DNA from: RH-AL1 sp965277355
GTDB taxonomy: Bacteria > Pseudomonadota > Alphaproteobacteria > Rhizobiales > Beijerinckiaceae
Assembly (NCBI GenBank): GCA_965277355.1
Contig: CBDICN010000002.1
Coordinates: 558,001-622,000, forward strand
DNA: 64,000 nt
Reading direction: 5' to 3'
Below are positions 8,413 to 17,194 of this stretch, one piece after another (position 1 is the first letter of the stretch; each line of letters starts with the position of its first letter). Under the pieces are notes generated by a model that made no database searches, had not been told where the DNA came from, and was given only the letters and a program-made list of their open reading frames with translations. The position numbers were made by a program, and so were the translations under genes.

Positions 8413-8426
8413 GACCTGGAGCTTCG

Positions 8427-9308
8427 ATGGAACGCCACGACGACAAGGGCGGCACGCACGAGCCCGCGGACGATCAGGATCCCGATCTCGATCATGACGA
8501 GCGCCACCACGCCGGCAGCGGCCCCACGCCGCCGGCCGCCCGCGTCATCCATGAGATCATCCGCGAGGAGGGCGAGGCCGAGATCGCGCGCAGCCTCAAG
8601 GCGCTCGGCTGGTCGGCGTTCGGCGCCGGCCTCTCGATGGGGTTTTCATTCTTCACCATGGCGATCATCAAGAGCGGCCTGCCGGAAGCGCCCTGGGCGA
8701 AGCTCGTCACCGGCTTCGGCTACACGATCGGCTTCCTCATCGTCGTGCTGGGACGCCAGCAGCTCTTCACCGAGAGCACGCTGACCGCCGTGCTGCCACT
8801 GCTCACCCGCAAGGACGGGCCGACGGCCTACAGGATGATCCGGCTGTGGATCGTCGTGCTGCTCTTCAACATCCTCGGCACGTTCCTCTTTTCCTGGCTC
8901 ATCAGCCATACCGCGCTGTTCGATCCCGAGATCAACAAGGCGCTCAAGACGCTTGCCGAGGAAGCCCTCAAGGATCCGTTCTGGCCGATGGCGATCAAGG
9001 CCGTCCTCGCCGGCTGGCTCATCGCGCTGATGGTCTGGCTGATCCCGGGCGCCGGGCAGGCGAGGCTCTTCCTCATCCTCATCATCACCTACGTCGTCGC
9101 GATCGCGCATTTCTCGCACATCATCGCCGGCTCGGTTGAGGCGTCCTACAGCGTGTTCTCCGGCATCATCAGCTTCGGCGAGTACTTCACCCGCTTCATG
9201 ATCCCGACCCTGCTCGGCAACGTGATCGGCGGCGTCTCGCTGGTGGCGATCCTGAACCACGCGCCGGTCCGCGAGGAAATCCCCAACGGGGACGAGGAGA
9301 AAGCCTAA
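8427..9308 (+). CDS. formate/nitrite transporter family protein (YfdC-like)
   Basis: A 293-residue inner-membrane protein with six hydrophobic segments in the FNT arrangement and an unusually acidic, His-rich N-terminal tail (about 45 residues). Typical blocks are GAGLSMGFSF in TM1, LGRQQLFTESTLTAVLPLL after TM2, and AIAHFSHIIAGSVE near TM5. It is closer to the YfdC branch than to FocA, so the substrate is open. The ATG at 8427 has GGAG about 7 bases ahead, and the gene follows the LOV kinase by 14 bases. Its 3' end overlaps a convergent gene. Confidence 0.85.
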   Translation: MERHDDKGGTHEPADDQDPDLDHDERHHAGSGPTPPAARVIHEIIREEGEAEIARSLKALGWSAFGAGLSMGFSFFTMAIIKSGLPEAPWAKLVTGFGYTIGFLIVVLGRQQLFTESTLTAVLPLLTRKDGPTAYRMIRLWIVVLLFNILGTFLFSWLISHTALFDPEINKALKTLAEEALKDPFWPMAIKAVLAGWLIALMVWLIPGAGQARLFLILIITYVVAIAHFSHIIAGSVEASYSVFSGIISFGEYFTRFMIPTLLGNVIGGVSLVAILNHAPVREEIPNGDEEKA

Positions 9309-10827
9309 GCCCGAGCCCGCGAGGGTGGTCGACCTTGAGGTCGATCACCTCGAGCGCGCCGCAGCGGTTGAGCGTGTGGACGCCTCGGGCACCGGCGGGC
9401 GGCGAGAGGCGGGCGACGACGGTCTGCGAGAAGCCGCCGTCGTCGAGGCGGTCGACACGGCAGATCGCAAGCCCGGCACCGTAGCCGCCGCGGCAGTCCT
9501 GGGCGACCCGCATCAACACGCCGTCCTCGTGCCACATGGCCCCGGCCGGCCGCGCCGCACCGGCGTCGATCAGCACGGGATTGTCTCGGTGCGGTCGCCA
9601 CGGACCGGTTAGAGCCGGCGCATGGAAGAGGCCGAGCTGGTCCCAGCTCGAGCCGCCGTCGTCCGACAGCGTCGCGAACAGCCAGAAGCGGCCCCGATGC
9701 CAGATCGGCGTGGCATCCGCCGCCACGACATCGTCGAGGAGGATCTCGGACGCCACCCAACGATCGGGGAAAGGATCGGCACGGAACAATTGGACGCGCC
9801 GGGCGCCGCTCATCTCCGGCAGCATGACGATGCCGCCGTCGTGGCGCATCACCACCGGGTAGGACAGGTGGACGGGCTGTTGGAGAACGATCCGCGGGGG
9901 CGAGACCCGGCCCTCCGCGTCGATCTCGACGAGGCTTATGACGCCCTTGCGCGAAGTGTAGGGGAAGTCCTCGAAGAAGAGGAAGCGGCGCTCCTCGTGC
10001 TCGAATGGGAAAGGGTCGGCGAAGAATCGTTCGCCATCGTCGGGCAGCTGGATGTAGGGCGCGCCGGGCCATGCGAGCGTTCGCGCAACGCCGGCCCCGC
10101 CCGCGAGGCGGTAGCCGATCTGCCAGTGGTCCGGACGTCCCTGCGCCGGCCCGAGCCGGCGGCCGAGCTTGCCGGCGATCCCGCGCGCCAGGAACCACGC
10201 CGCCGAGGACGCTTCCGGAGACTCCTCGGGCGCGCACTCGACGAGGGCAGCCTGAGACGAGGGCTCGGCGGGACGCCCCAAGGCTTGGACGAGAAGGGCC
10301 TGGATGAGAAGGGTGCCAAGGCGAGCGAACACCTGGTGCATCGACCGCGTCAGACTGCCGGGATCCTCGATCGCCGGTAGGCCGGCGGCCAGGATCTCGC
10401 CTCCAGGCCGGGCGCGAATGGTGATCCTCGGCGCACGGCCTTGCAGGAGAGCGCGCGTAAGAGCGGCCTCGCCGGGTCGTCCGTCGAAGAACGGCTCCAG
10501 CGCCGGCCCCGCCGTGTCGCCGCCACCGTCGAGAGCAATCGTTATGGTGGGGTGCCCGACCTCGCCGACCGCCTTCACCGCGGTCACGGGCCGCGACGAC
10601 GGACCCCGGTACAAGCGCCGCTCGGCCGCCAGCACGAAGCCGGCCGCACCGATCCGCCCGCCGCCGACGAACTCCAGCTTCAATGTGATCCCGCTCGCCT
10701 CCAGGCGCTCGATGAGCCGACGGTGCCAGGCCCGCACGGGTCGCGCGACCCGCAATGCGACCATCATATCGCGCCCTTCCTGGTCCGTCGGCGCTCCAAG
10801 CGCTTCCAAAGCGCTTTCAAGAGCCAT
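9196..10827 (-). CDS. two-domain EPS-associated protein with GINT1-like beta-propeller domain
   Basis: A 543-residue protein; ATG at 10827 was chosen because the upstream codons are low-complexity. The N-terminal half (about 1-220) resembles the formyltransferase-like domain found in front of the propeller in this family (GPALEPFFDGRPGEAALTRALLQGRAPRI). The C-terminal half has five-bladed-propeller signatures of the glucosamine inositolphosphorylceramide transferase/GH43-like group: FFADPFPFEHE, FLFFEDF, GVHTLNRCG. It is the first gene of the polysaccharide locus and divergent from a GT4 gene. Its last 35 or so codons overlap the FNT gene and look non-native. The reaction is unproven. Confidence 0.7.
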   Translation of the reverse strand: MALESALEALGAPTDQEGRDMMVALRVARPVRAWHRRLIERLEASGITLKLEFVGGGRIGAAGFVLAAERRLYRGPSSRPVTAVKAVGEVGHPTITIALDGGGDTAGPALEPFFDGRPGEAALTRALLQGRAPRITIRARPGGEILAAGLPAIEDPGSLTRSMHQVFARLGTLLIQALLVQALGRPAEPSSQAALVECAPEESPEASSAAWFLARGIAGKLGRRLGPAQGRPDHWQIGYRLAGGAGVARTLAWPGAPYIQLPDDGERFFADPFPFEHEERRFLFFEDFPYTSRKGVISLVEIDAEGRVSPPRIVLQQPVHLSYPVVMRHDGGIVMLPEMSGARRVQLFRADPFPDRWVASEILLDDVVAADATPIWHRGRFWLFATLSDDGGSSWDQLGLFHAPALTGPWRPHRDNPVLIDAGAARPAGAMWHEDGVLMRVAQDCRGGYGAGLAICRVDRLDDGGFSQTVVARLSPPAGARGVHTLNRCGALEVIDLKVDHPRGLGLRLSPRPRWGFPRGPARGSGSPPARRRRSRCRAGSGS

Positions 10828-10927
10828 AAGCGTGCCGGTTGGCGCCTGCGATCGTCGGCATGGATCTCGCGGCCGCCAAACCGCGCGTCTCACGAGCACG
10901 CGACAACGGCCGGGATTTGCCAGAGCG

Positions 10928-11977
10928 ATGACGCGCAAGCTCCTGTTCTACACCCACGCCTTCTCGGGCGGGGGCGCGGAGACGGTGTTTTCGCGTCTTG
11001 CCGCCGCCTTCGCGCAAGCCGGCGACACCGTGATTCAGTGCGCCGACCAGGTCGGCCAAGATTTCCGTCCGGCCGACGACACCGTGCGACGCATCGTTTT
11101 GGGACAAAACCATGCCGGGGCGACACGCCGGCTCGCCGTCATCCTGCGCCGGGAGAGGCCGGACGCGTCGTTCTCCGCGCTCGGCGCCCAGAACCTCAAG
11201 CATCTCGCGGCGGCCATGACGGCCGCACGCGGCCGGCGCTGCGTGCTCGGCTACCATGGCTTCGCCGTCGCGGAACCCAAGCGCATGAGCCAGGCCTCGT
11301 TCCAGGCGGCCGCGGTGATGACGCGAATGGCGGCGCAAACGATCTGCGTCTCCGATGCGCTGCTCGCCGACCTGCGCACACGCTGGCATGCGAGCCCGAG
11401 CCGCACGCTGCGGATCTACAATCCAATCGCCTCCGGCCCCCACGAAACGGCGCGCCCCGTGTCTCCGCCCCTGGTGGTCGCCTGCGGGCGGTTGGTGCCG
11501 GTCAAGCGCTTCGCCGATCTCGTCGAGGCCTTCGCGCGGGTGGCACCCCCGAACGCGCAACTGACGATCCTCGGCGATGGGCCGGACCGGGCCGCAATCG
11601 AGTCCGCGATCGAACGTCACGGCCTGGGCCGGCGCGTCCACCTGCCCGGCCATGTCGCCGATCCCTCGATGTGGTACCGACGGGCCTCCTGCCTCGCGAT
11701 CACCTCCGAGAGCGAGAGCTTCGGCCTGACGGCGGCGGAGGCGTTGGCCCACGGCGTGCCCGTCGTCAGCACCGATTGCGGCGGCCCGCCCGAAATCCTC
11801 GGGCAGGGCCGCTACGGCCGCATCGTGCCCGTCGGCGACATCGCCGCGCTCGCGGAGGCGCTCACGGCGACTCTGCGGGCCTTCGGCGATCCCACCGAGC
11901 GGCAGGCCCGCGCGCAGGAGTTCTCGCTGGAGTCCGCGCGCGCAGCCTATGCCGCGGTAGCGGATGCGCTGGCCTGA
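10928..11977 (+). CDS. glycosyltransferase family 4
   Basis: A 349-residue cytoplasmic GT-B enzyme. It shows the N-terminal FYTHAFSGGGAETVF, the nucleotide-binding ACGRLVPVKRFADLVEAFARV, ILGDGPDRAAIE, and the GT4 ExxxxxE block SESESFGLTAAEALAHGVPVV. The family transfers sugars from nucleotide donors to lipid-linked oligosaccharides with retention. The start is ATG at 10928, 100 bases from the divergent propeller gene, so the two probably share a promoter region. Its 3' end overlaps the convergent GT gene by 31 bases. Confidence 0.9.
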   Translation: MTRKLLFYTHAFSGGGAETVFSRLAAAFAQAGDTVIQCADQVGQDFRPADDTVRRIVLGQNHAGATRRLAVILRRERPDASFSALGAQNLKHLAAAMTAARGRRCVLGYHGFAVAEPKRMSQASFQAAAVMTRMAAQTICVSDALLADLRTRWHASPSRTLRIYNPIASGPHETARPVSPPLVVACGRLVPVKRFADLVEAFARVAPPNAQLTILGDGPDRAAIESAIERHGLGRRVHLPGHVADPSMWYRRASCLAITSESESFGLTAAEALAHGVPVVSTDCGGPPEILGQGRYGRIVPVGDIAALAEALTATLRAFGDPTERQARAQEFSLESARAAYAAVADALA

Positions 11978-13194
11978 GCGATGTCGCCCGTCGCGAGCCT
12001 CCGGTGCCAAGCGAACAGCCGACTCATCTGCGTCTCGGCCGAATAGGGCCGCGCGAGAGCGCCGATGGTCTTCGGTTCCAGACGATCCACCGCGATGGCG
12101 GCGGCCAGAGCGACGACGGCGTCCGAGAGAGCCTCGGCAGAGTCCTCCGGCGTTGCCCGGCGGTCCACCAGGGTACCGCTCACGCCCTCGACGATGAGCG
12201 CCGCGAACTGAGGCAGGCTGATCGCGCATACCGGACGGCCGCTGGCAAGCATTTCCAGCAGGTAGCACGGCATCCCCTCGAAGAAGGAGGTGATGATGCC
12301 GGCATGCGCGCTCCGCATGATCGATGCGACCTCGGCCGCCGTGCGGATGCCGTGCCTCACGACGAAAGGCGCGATCGCCTCGAAGCCGGGCACGAGCGTC
12401 GGGTCCGACGCACCGACGTAGTCGAACACGACGCGCCGAAATCCTCGGCCGGTCCCTCGTGCCAGCTTCTTCGCCGAAGCCGCGAGCGTCGCCACCATCA
12501 GCGGCGGATCCTTGAAGTCGTCGAGCCGCCCCGCGAAACAGATGTGGAAGCAATCGTCCTCCCGCGGAAACGGCGTCGGCGAGAAGACCGTGGTGTCGAC
12601 CGAAACGGACATCACCTCCGTCTTCGACGACAAAGGCGCGGACAGCGTCGCGATGCGTCGCGCGATGGACGCGTTCACCGCGAAGATACGATCGGCCAGT
12701 GCGAGCGCCACACGCTCGTTGAAGCGATGCAGGAACCAGTAGCGCTTCAGCAAACTGTCCATCTTGTCGCCTTTGCTGCCCTCGTTGTGCACGATGAGGA
12801 CGAGCGGAGCCCGCAACAGCTTCGCGAAGAGGGCGAACTCGAAACGCTCGACCTCGCATGACACCGAAGCGCCCCGTATCATGACGCGGACCTTGCCGAG
12901 ATGGCTCAAGGCACCGAGCGCGAAGCGCAGCGTCGTCGATTGGAAGATCGTCGTGGCGGCACGGTTGATCGCACCGGCATCGACCCGCGCCACCGGCAGG
13001 AAGTCGATACGTCGCCCTTCGTACTCGAGGGCTTCGACGGCTCCGAGGTCGCGATCGCCGATCTCGTCAATCCCGACCAAGAGCAGCGCGGTCGCCGAGG
13101 GATGTCGCGCCAGCACCAGTCGGACATGGGTCTCGATGCCACCGAGCTTGCGGCCGCGGGGATCCATTGGATGGAAGAGAACCAGCCGCATCAT
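11947..13194 (-). CDS. glycosyltransferase family 4-like
   Basis: A 415-residue GT-B enzyme. The start ATG at 13194 overlaps the WecG-family stop as ATGA, showing translational coupling. It shows LFHPMDPRGRKLGGIETHV (acceptor-side glycine motif), VIHNEG in the middle, ICFAGRLDDFKDPPLMV (donor-site start) and SFFEGMPCYLLEMLASGRPVCA in place of the classical ExxxxxE segment. It probably adds one sugar in the exopolysaccharide repeat unit. The two-gene minus operon with wecG-like sits back to back with the initiating transferase. Confidence 0.85.
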   Translation of the reverse strand: MMRLVLFHPMDPRGRKLGGIETHVRLVLARHPSATALLLVGIDEIGDRDLGAVEALEYEGRRIDFLPVARVDAGAINRAATTIFQSTTLRFALGALSHLGKVRVMIRGASVSCEVERFEFALFAKLLRAPLVLIVHNEGSKGDKMDSLLKRYWFLHRFNERVALALADRIFAVNASIARRIATLSAPLSSKTEVMSVSVDTTVFSPTPFPREDDCFHICFAGRLDDFKDPPLMVATLAASAKKLARGTGRGFRRVVFDYVGASDPTLVPGFEAIAPFVVRHGIRTAAEVASIMRSAHAGIITSFFEGMPCYLLEMLASGRPVCAISLPQFAALIVEGVSGTLVDRRATPEDSAEALSDAVVALAAAIAVDRLEPKTIGALARPYSAETQMSRLFAWHRRLATGDIAQASASATAA

Positions 13195-14063
13195 CGAGCC
13201 CGCCTTCGTCCGAGATGTTCGCGCGCGATCCGCGCGAGGAACAGAGGGTTGCCGACGACGTAACGGCGCCATTTCCGTCGCTGGAGGACGATGATCGCCA
13301 GCCATTCGAGCCCGAGGCGCCGGAAGACCAGCGGAGCGCGCCGGTAATCACCCGAAAGGTAGGAGAACAACCCCCCGACACCGATGCAGAGCCCGGCCCG
13401 GATCCGATCGCGATGGTCGTGGATCCAGCGCTCCTGGATCGGATTACCCATCCCGACGAGGAGAAGATGGGGGCGCGCCGCGTTGATGCTCGCCACAACG
13501 GTCTCGCTCGCTGCGTAATCGAGATAGCCGTGGTGGTACCCGACCAAGGTCCACCCGGAGAAATCACGCTGCATCACCGCGATCGTCCGCTCGAGCACAT
13601 CCTGCCGCGAGCCGAGGAGGAAGTAGGAAAGCCCGTCCGCGTTCGCCGCCCGCATGAAGGCCGGCAGGAGATCGGTCCCGTTGAGATTTGCCTTCAAACG
13701 GATGCCTTGAAGGCGCGCCGCCAGGCGTACGCCGGAGCCGTCGTTGAAGACGAGGTCCGCCTCGTTGAGAAGATCGCGGCAGGCACGGGATTCATGGGCG
13801 ATGTTCAGGGTATGGGCATTGACGATGAAAAGGGTACGCCGCACCCCGTCGCCGGCCGCCGCGCGCATCAACGCTATCGCATCGGCGAACGCCACATCGT
13901 GAATGCCGACACCGAGCACCTCCAGATGCCGAACCTCGCGGCGATCGATCATCGCGCGTGCGAGTAAATCCCCACGCAAGGCCGCCGGCGGCGGCGCCAT
14001 CGACGTGGTATCCATGCCCGACAGTTCGCTCTCATGAAAGGCGCGAGACGGCGCAATCGACAA
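13191..14063 (-). CDS. WecG/TagA/CpsF (GumM-type) glycosyltransferase, GT26
   Basis: 290 residues. Signature blocks are IVNAHTLNIAHESRACRDLL, DGSGVRLAARLQG, the NGTDLLP loop, FLLGSRQDVLERTI, and LLLVGMGNPIQERWIHDHRD followed by GVGGLFSYLSGDYRRAP. These are membrane-associated enzymes that elongate polyprenyl-linked saccharides (ManNAc, ManNAcA or GlcA/Glc donors depending on branch; GumM adds glucose). The start could be ATG at 14063 or at 14015. Translationally coupled to the GT4-like gene that follows. Confidence 0.92.
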   Translation of the reverse strand: MSIAPSRAFHESELSGMDTTSMAPPPAALRGDLLARAMIDRREVRHLEVLGVGIHDVAFADAIALMRAAAGDGVRRTLFIVNAHTLNIAHESRACRDLLNEADLVFNDGSGVRLAARLQGIRLKANLNGTDLLPAFMRAANADGLSYFLLGSRQDVLERTIAVMQRDFSGWTLVGYHHGYLDYAASETVVASINAARPHLLLVGMGNPIQERWIHDHRDRIRAGLCIGVGGLFSYLSGDYRRAPLVFRRLGLEWLAIIVLQRRKWRRYVVGNPLFLARIAREHLGRRRAR

Positions 14064-14267
14064 GCACCGAGCAAAACGTCAGCCATTGCTTGCGAACACC
14101 CGGATCTCCCCATGGCCCCCCGGACGATCGCCGATCTGCCTCCCTATGCGACGAAGTCGTCCTAAAAGAACACGGTCGATCTGGCTCAAATCGGAACGAT
14201 ACCGGGCCTCGCCGCGGGCTCGGGCGGGCCTCGGCCGCGACAAACCGAGGACGCCGTTCGGGTCGAG

Positions 14268-15851
14268 ATGCCAACGGCTCTTCGCGCGTGTGCCGGCCCG
14301 TCGCTTGCCATGGTTACCAAAGAGGAAACGCCAATCGCGAATTTGCCTCATATTGGCATGTTCGACCGGGAGACGGCGCTGAGTACCGAAGACTACGGCA
14401 GCAGGCAGCGCTACGGTGCGCGGCGCGCGCGATCGGAATCCAAGCTGTACTATTGGGCCGCCCGCCGACGCACCACGGCCTTCTTTCGCGCACGCTTCGC
14501 CATCCTGGCCGCGCTGGCGGACGCCTTCGTGATCACCACCTGCGCGGTCGCGATCGGCGTCGGCTACCACATCTTCTTCTATCACGTCAGCGGCATGGCG
14601 CAGCCGTCGACCGCGATCGGCATCCTCGTGTCGATCCTCTTCATCGCGATCAACGTCCTGCGCAATGAATACTCGATCGTCGGCTACCTCTCTTTCGGTG
14701 GGCACGCCAGGCGCGTCGCGCTGGTTTGGAACATCACGTTCCTCGGCGCTCTCGTCCTCTCCTTCATGGTCAAGGAGACATCCGCCATCTCGCGTGGCAG
14801 CATCGTGCTGCTCTACGCGTCCGGCCTCTTCTGCCTCGTTTGGCTCCGCGCGATTATCGTGCACCGGACCAAGATGAGCGCCATCGTCGGCAAGATTTCC
14901 GCGTTGCGCGTCGTCCTCGCCGGCAGCGAGGCGGCGCTGCGGGACTTCTCGGCGCGCTATCAACCCTGGGCCGCCGGGATCGACGTCGTATCCTGCTCGG
15001 TCCTGCGCGGTCCCGAGACACTCGACGAAGACCTCGCCCTCGCGGCGGCCTCGGCGCGCGTCCTCCACCCGGACGACATCTTTATCCTGGTGCCGTGGTC
15101 GCAGACGCGGACCATCGATGCCTGCGTCGCCGCCTTCATCAAGGTCCCCGCCTCTATCCATCTCGGACCGGAGCTGGTCCTCGATCGTTTCAGCAAAGCG
15201 AGCATCTCGCGCATCGGCAAGATCGCCAGCCTGCATCTCGTGAGGCAGCCGCTCTCCACGGCGGAAGTCGTGATCAAGCGCGTCTTCGACGTCGTCGTCG
15301 CCATGGCGATGCTGATCGTGCTGCTCCCGCTCTTCGGCCTCATCGCCGTGGCGATCAAGCGCGACAGCCCCGGGCCGGTGTTCTTCATGCAGCGCCGCTA
15401 CGGCTTCAACCAGCAGACGTTCCGGATCGTCAAGTTCCGCTCGATGACTGTGACCGAGAGCGACAGGGCGATGCGGCCGGCGACGCGCAACGATGACCGC
15501 GTCACGCGGGTCGGCCGCTTCATGCGGCGATACAACATCGACGAGTTGCCGCAGCTCCTCAACGTAATCCGAGGCGATATGTCCCTCGTCGGACCACGTC
15601 CGCATGCTTTGATCCAGAACCAGCATTACGAACGCTCGATCGCCGAGTATGCGCGGCGCCACAACGTGCGACCGGGCGTCACCGGCTGGGCGCAGATCCA
15701 TGGACTTCGTGGCGAGATCACGTCGGAAGACTTCATGCGACGCCGGCTCGAACACGATCTCTACTACATCGACAATTGGACGATGGGATTGGATCTCCGC
15801 ATTCTCGGCATGACGATCCTCTCGGCGAAGGCGTTCGAAAATGCTTTCTGA
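14268..15851 (+). CDS. GumD-type undecaprenyl-phosphate glycosylphosphotransferase
   Basis: A 527-residue initiating enzyme that puts the first sugar-1-phosphate on undecaprenyl phosphate. Four or five N-terminal transmembrane segments span about residues 75-210, then a nucleotide-binding-like middle. The C-terminal bacterial sugar transferase domain begins at KRVFDVVVAMAML and contains SPGPVFFMQRRYG, FRIVKFRSM, RRYNIDELPQLLNV, GDMSLVGPRPHA and RPGVTGWAQI. The start is ATG 14268; ATG 14310 (MVTKEETP) is an alternative. It leads a plus-strand operon into the acyltransferase, which overlaps its end by 11 bases. Confidence 0.93.
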   Translation: MPTALRACAGPSLAMVTKEETPIANLPHIGMFDRETALSTEDYGSRQRYGARRARSESKLYYWAARRRTTAFFRARFAILAALADAFVITTCAVAIGVGYHIFFYHVSGMAQPSTAIGILVSILFIAINVLRNEYSIVGYLSFGGHARRVALVWNITFLGALVLSFMVKETSAISRGSIVLLYASGLFCLVWLRAIIVHRTKMSAIVGKISALRVVLAGSEAALRDFSARYQPWAAGIDVVSCSVLRGPETLDEDLALAAASARVLHPDDIFILVPWSQTRTIDACVAAFIKVPASIHLGPELVLDRFSKASISRIGKIASLHLVRQPLSTAEVVIKRVFDVVVAMAMLIVLLPLFGLIAVAIKRDSPGPVFFMQRRYGFNQQTFRIVKFRSMTVTESDRAMRPATRNDDRVTRVGRFMRRYNIDELPQLLNVIRGDMSLVGPRPHALIQNQHYERSIAEYARRHNVRPGVTGWAQIHGLRGEITSEDFMRRRLEHDLYYIDNWTMGLDLRILGMTILSAKAFENAF

Positions 15852-17148
15852 TCCCGGCGACAGCCCGTCGACTGTAAAGGGCAACCCAGTGGACGCTCGT
15901 GCCCAGCCGCCGAGGGCGCGCCCCGCCGCGCCGGTACAGACGCTGCAGGCCATCAACGGTCTGCGCGGCCCGGGCGCGCTCGCGATCGCCCTCGCGCATT
16001 TCGGCATCGCCACCGACGCCATCTCCGTCCGTCACCTCGAGCCGATCGCACTTCTCGTCGATCTCTTCTTCGTGCTCAGCGGTCTCGTCATCGCACAGGC
16101 CTATTCCGAGAAGCTCGCGCGCCCCTCGGCGATTCCGGAATATGTAGTGCGGCGCGTCGGACGCATCTGGCCTGTGCAGGTCGCCACGATCGCGGTCCTC
16201 GTCCTCTACGAGCTCGCCAAGCTCGCCCTCCACGCGACCTTCGGCAAGCATTTCTCGTCGCCCCCGTTCGACCCCGACGGCATCAACCTCATTCAAGCGA
16301 TACCGACCAACCTCCTGCTCGTCCAATCGCTCGGCTTCCATGACCGTGAGACATGGAACTTTCCAAGCTGGAGCCTTAGCGTCGAGCTCGTGACCTACGT
16401 GCTGTTTGCCGGCTTCTGCCTGGTGCGCCCGCATCTTCGCCGCGTCCTCATGCTGCTCACCATCGTCATCTCGATTACCGTCCTGATCTTCATCGCGCCC
16501 TATCATATGCGCTCGACCTTCGATTACGGGATCTTCCGGTGCCTCGCCGGCTTCTTCGCCGGCACGCTCTGCTGCGAGATCATCGCGCGCCGCCGCGTTC
16601 CCACCTTCGCCATGCCGACACTCGTCGAAGGTACGGCCGTCGCGATGGTTTGCGTGTGGCTTGCGTTCGCGATGGGAACCTATGCGTCCTTCGCAGCACC
16701 GTTTATTTTCGGCGCCTTCGTCCTCGCCTTTGCCGGTGGTCGCGGCAGGGTCTCTCGCTTGCTGATGAATAAACCCCTGCGGATCCTCGCGGAATGGTCG
16801 TTCGCGATCTACATGGTGCACGCCGTCGTTCTAATTTTCTTCCTGGCCGCCGTTCACCAACTCGGGCGCTGGAGCGACCACGAGTTCTTCACCTTCATCC
16901 GCAATCCCATCGCCGATCATCCCGGCGCGCGCCCGATGATCGAGGTGCTCCATCTCTCCTCGGTGCCATCGATCGTCCTGGTCGCTCTGGTCTACGGCGT
17001 CGGCGTGCTCGTCGCGGCATGGCTCGCGTACGCCTTCGTCGAGGTGCCGGGACGCGCCCTCTTCGCGAGGCTCGCTCGCCGCTTCGATCCGCGCACGAGC
17101 AAGAGCGCGGTTCCTGCGACGCGCACGCGCATCGGGTCGATGCCATGA
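15841..17148 (+). CDS. acyltransferase 3 family protein (OafA/GumF-like)
   Basis: A 435-residue membrane acyltransferase that decorates polysaccharides with acetyl or similar groups. It has about ten transmembrane segments. The family hallmarks INGLRGPGALAIALAHFG (His acting on acyl-CoA) and LLVDLFFVLSGLVIAQAY near the N-terminus are clear, as is SWSLSVELVTYVLFA. The start ATG lies inside the last codons of the preceding transferase gene. The context says the target is the exopolysaccharide made by this locus. Confidence 0.9.
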   Translation: MLSDPGDSPSTVKGNPVDARAQPPRARPAAPVQTLQAINGLRGPGALAIALAHFGIATDAISVRHLEPIALLVDLFFVLSGLVIAQAYSEKLARPSAIPEYVVRRVGRIWPVQVATIAVLVLYELAKLALHATFGKHFSSPPFDPDGINLIQAIPTNLLLVQSLGFHDRETWNFPSWSLSVELVTYVLFAGFCLVRPHLRRVLMLLTIVISITVLIFIAPYHMRSTFDYGIFRCLAGFFAGTLCCEIIARRRVPTFAMPTLVEGTAVAMVCVWLAFAMGTYASFAAPFIFGAFVLAFAGGRGRVSRLLMNKPLRILAEWSFAIYMVHAVVLIFFLAAVHQLGRWSDHEFFTFIRNPIADHPGARPMIEVLHLSSVPSIVLVALVYGVGVLVAAWLAYAFVEVPGRALFARLARRFDPRTSKSAVPATRTRIGSMP

Positions 17149-17194
17149 TACGCCGGCACGCCATCGCGCGGCTGTGCGCGACAGGGGGCGCGTG

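Noticed and set aside
10441..12861. 806-codon plus-strand open frame spanning three genes
   Set aside because: It crosses recognisable glycosyltransferase genes in other frames and is Arg/Pro-rich throughout.
14370..14385. 16-base identity with 34081-34096 (GAGACGGCGCTGAGTA)
   Set aside because: One match of this length is about what chance gives in 64 kb of GC-rich DNA, and nothing beyond it is shared.
14079..16022. 647-codon minus-strand open frame over the initiating glycosylphosphotransferase
   Set aside because: No domain or signal; acidic His/Asp/Arg text mirrors the real plus-strand coding sequence.
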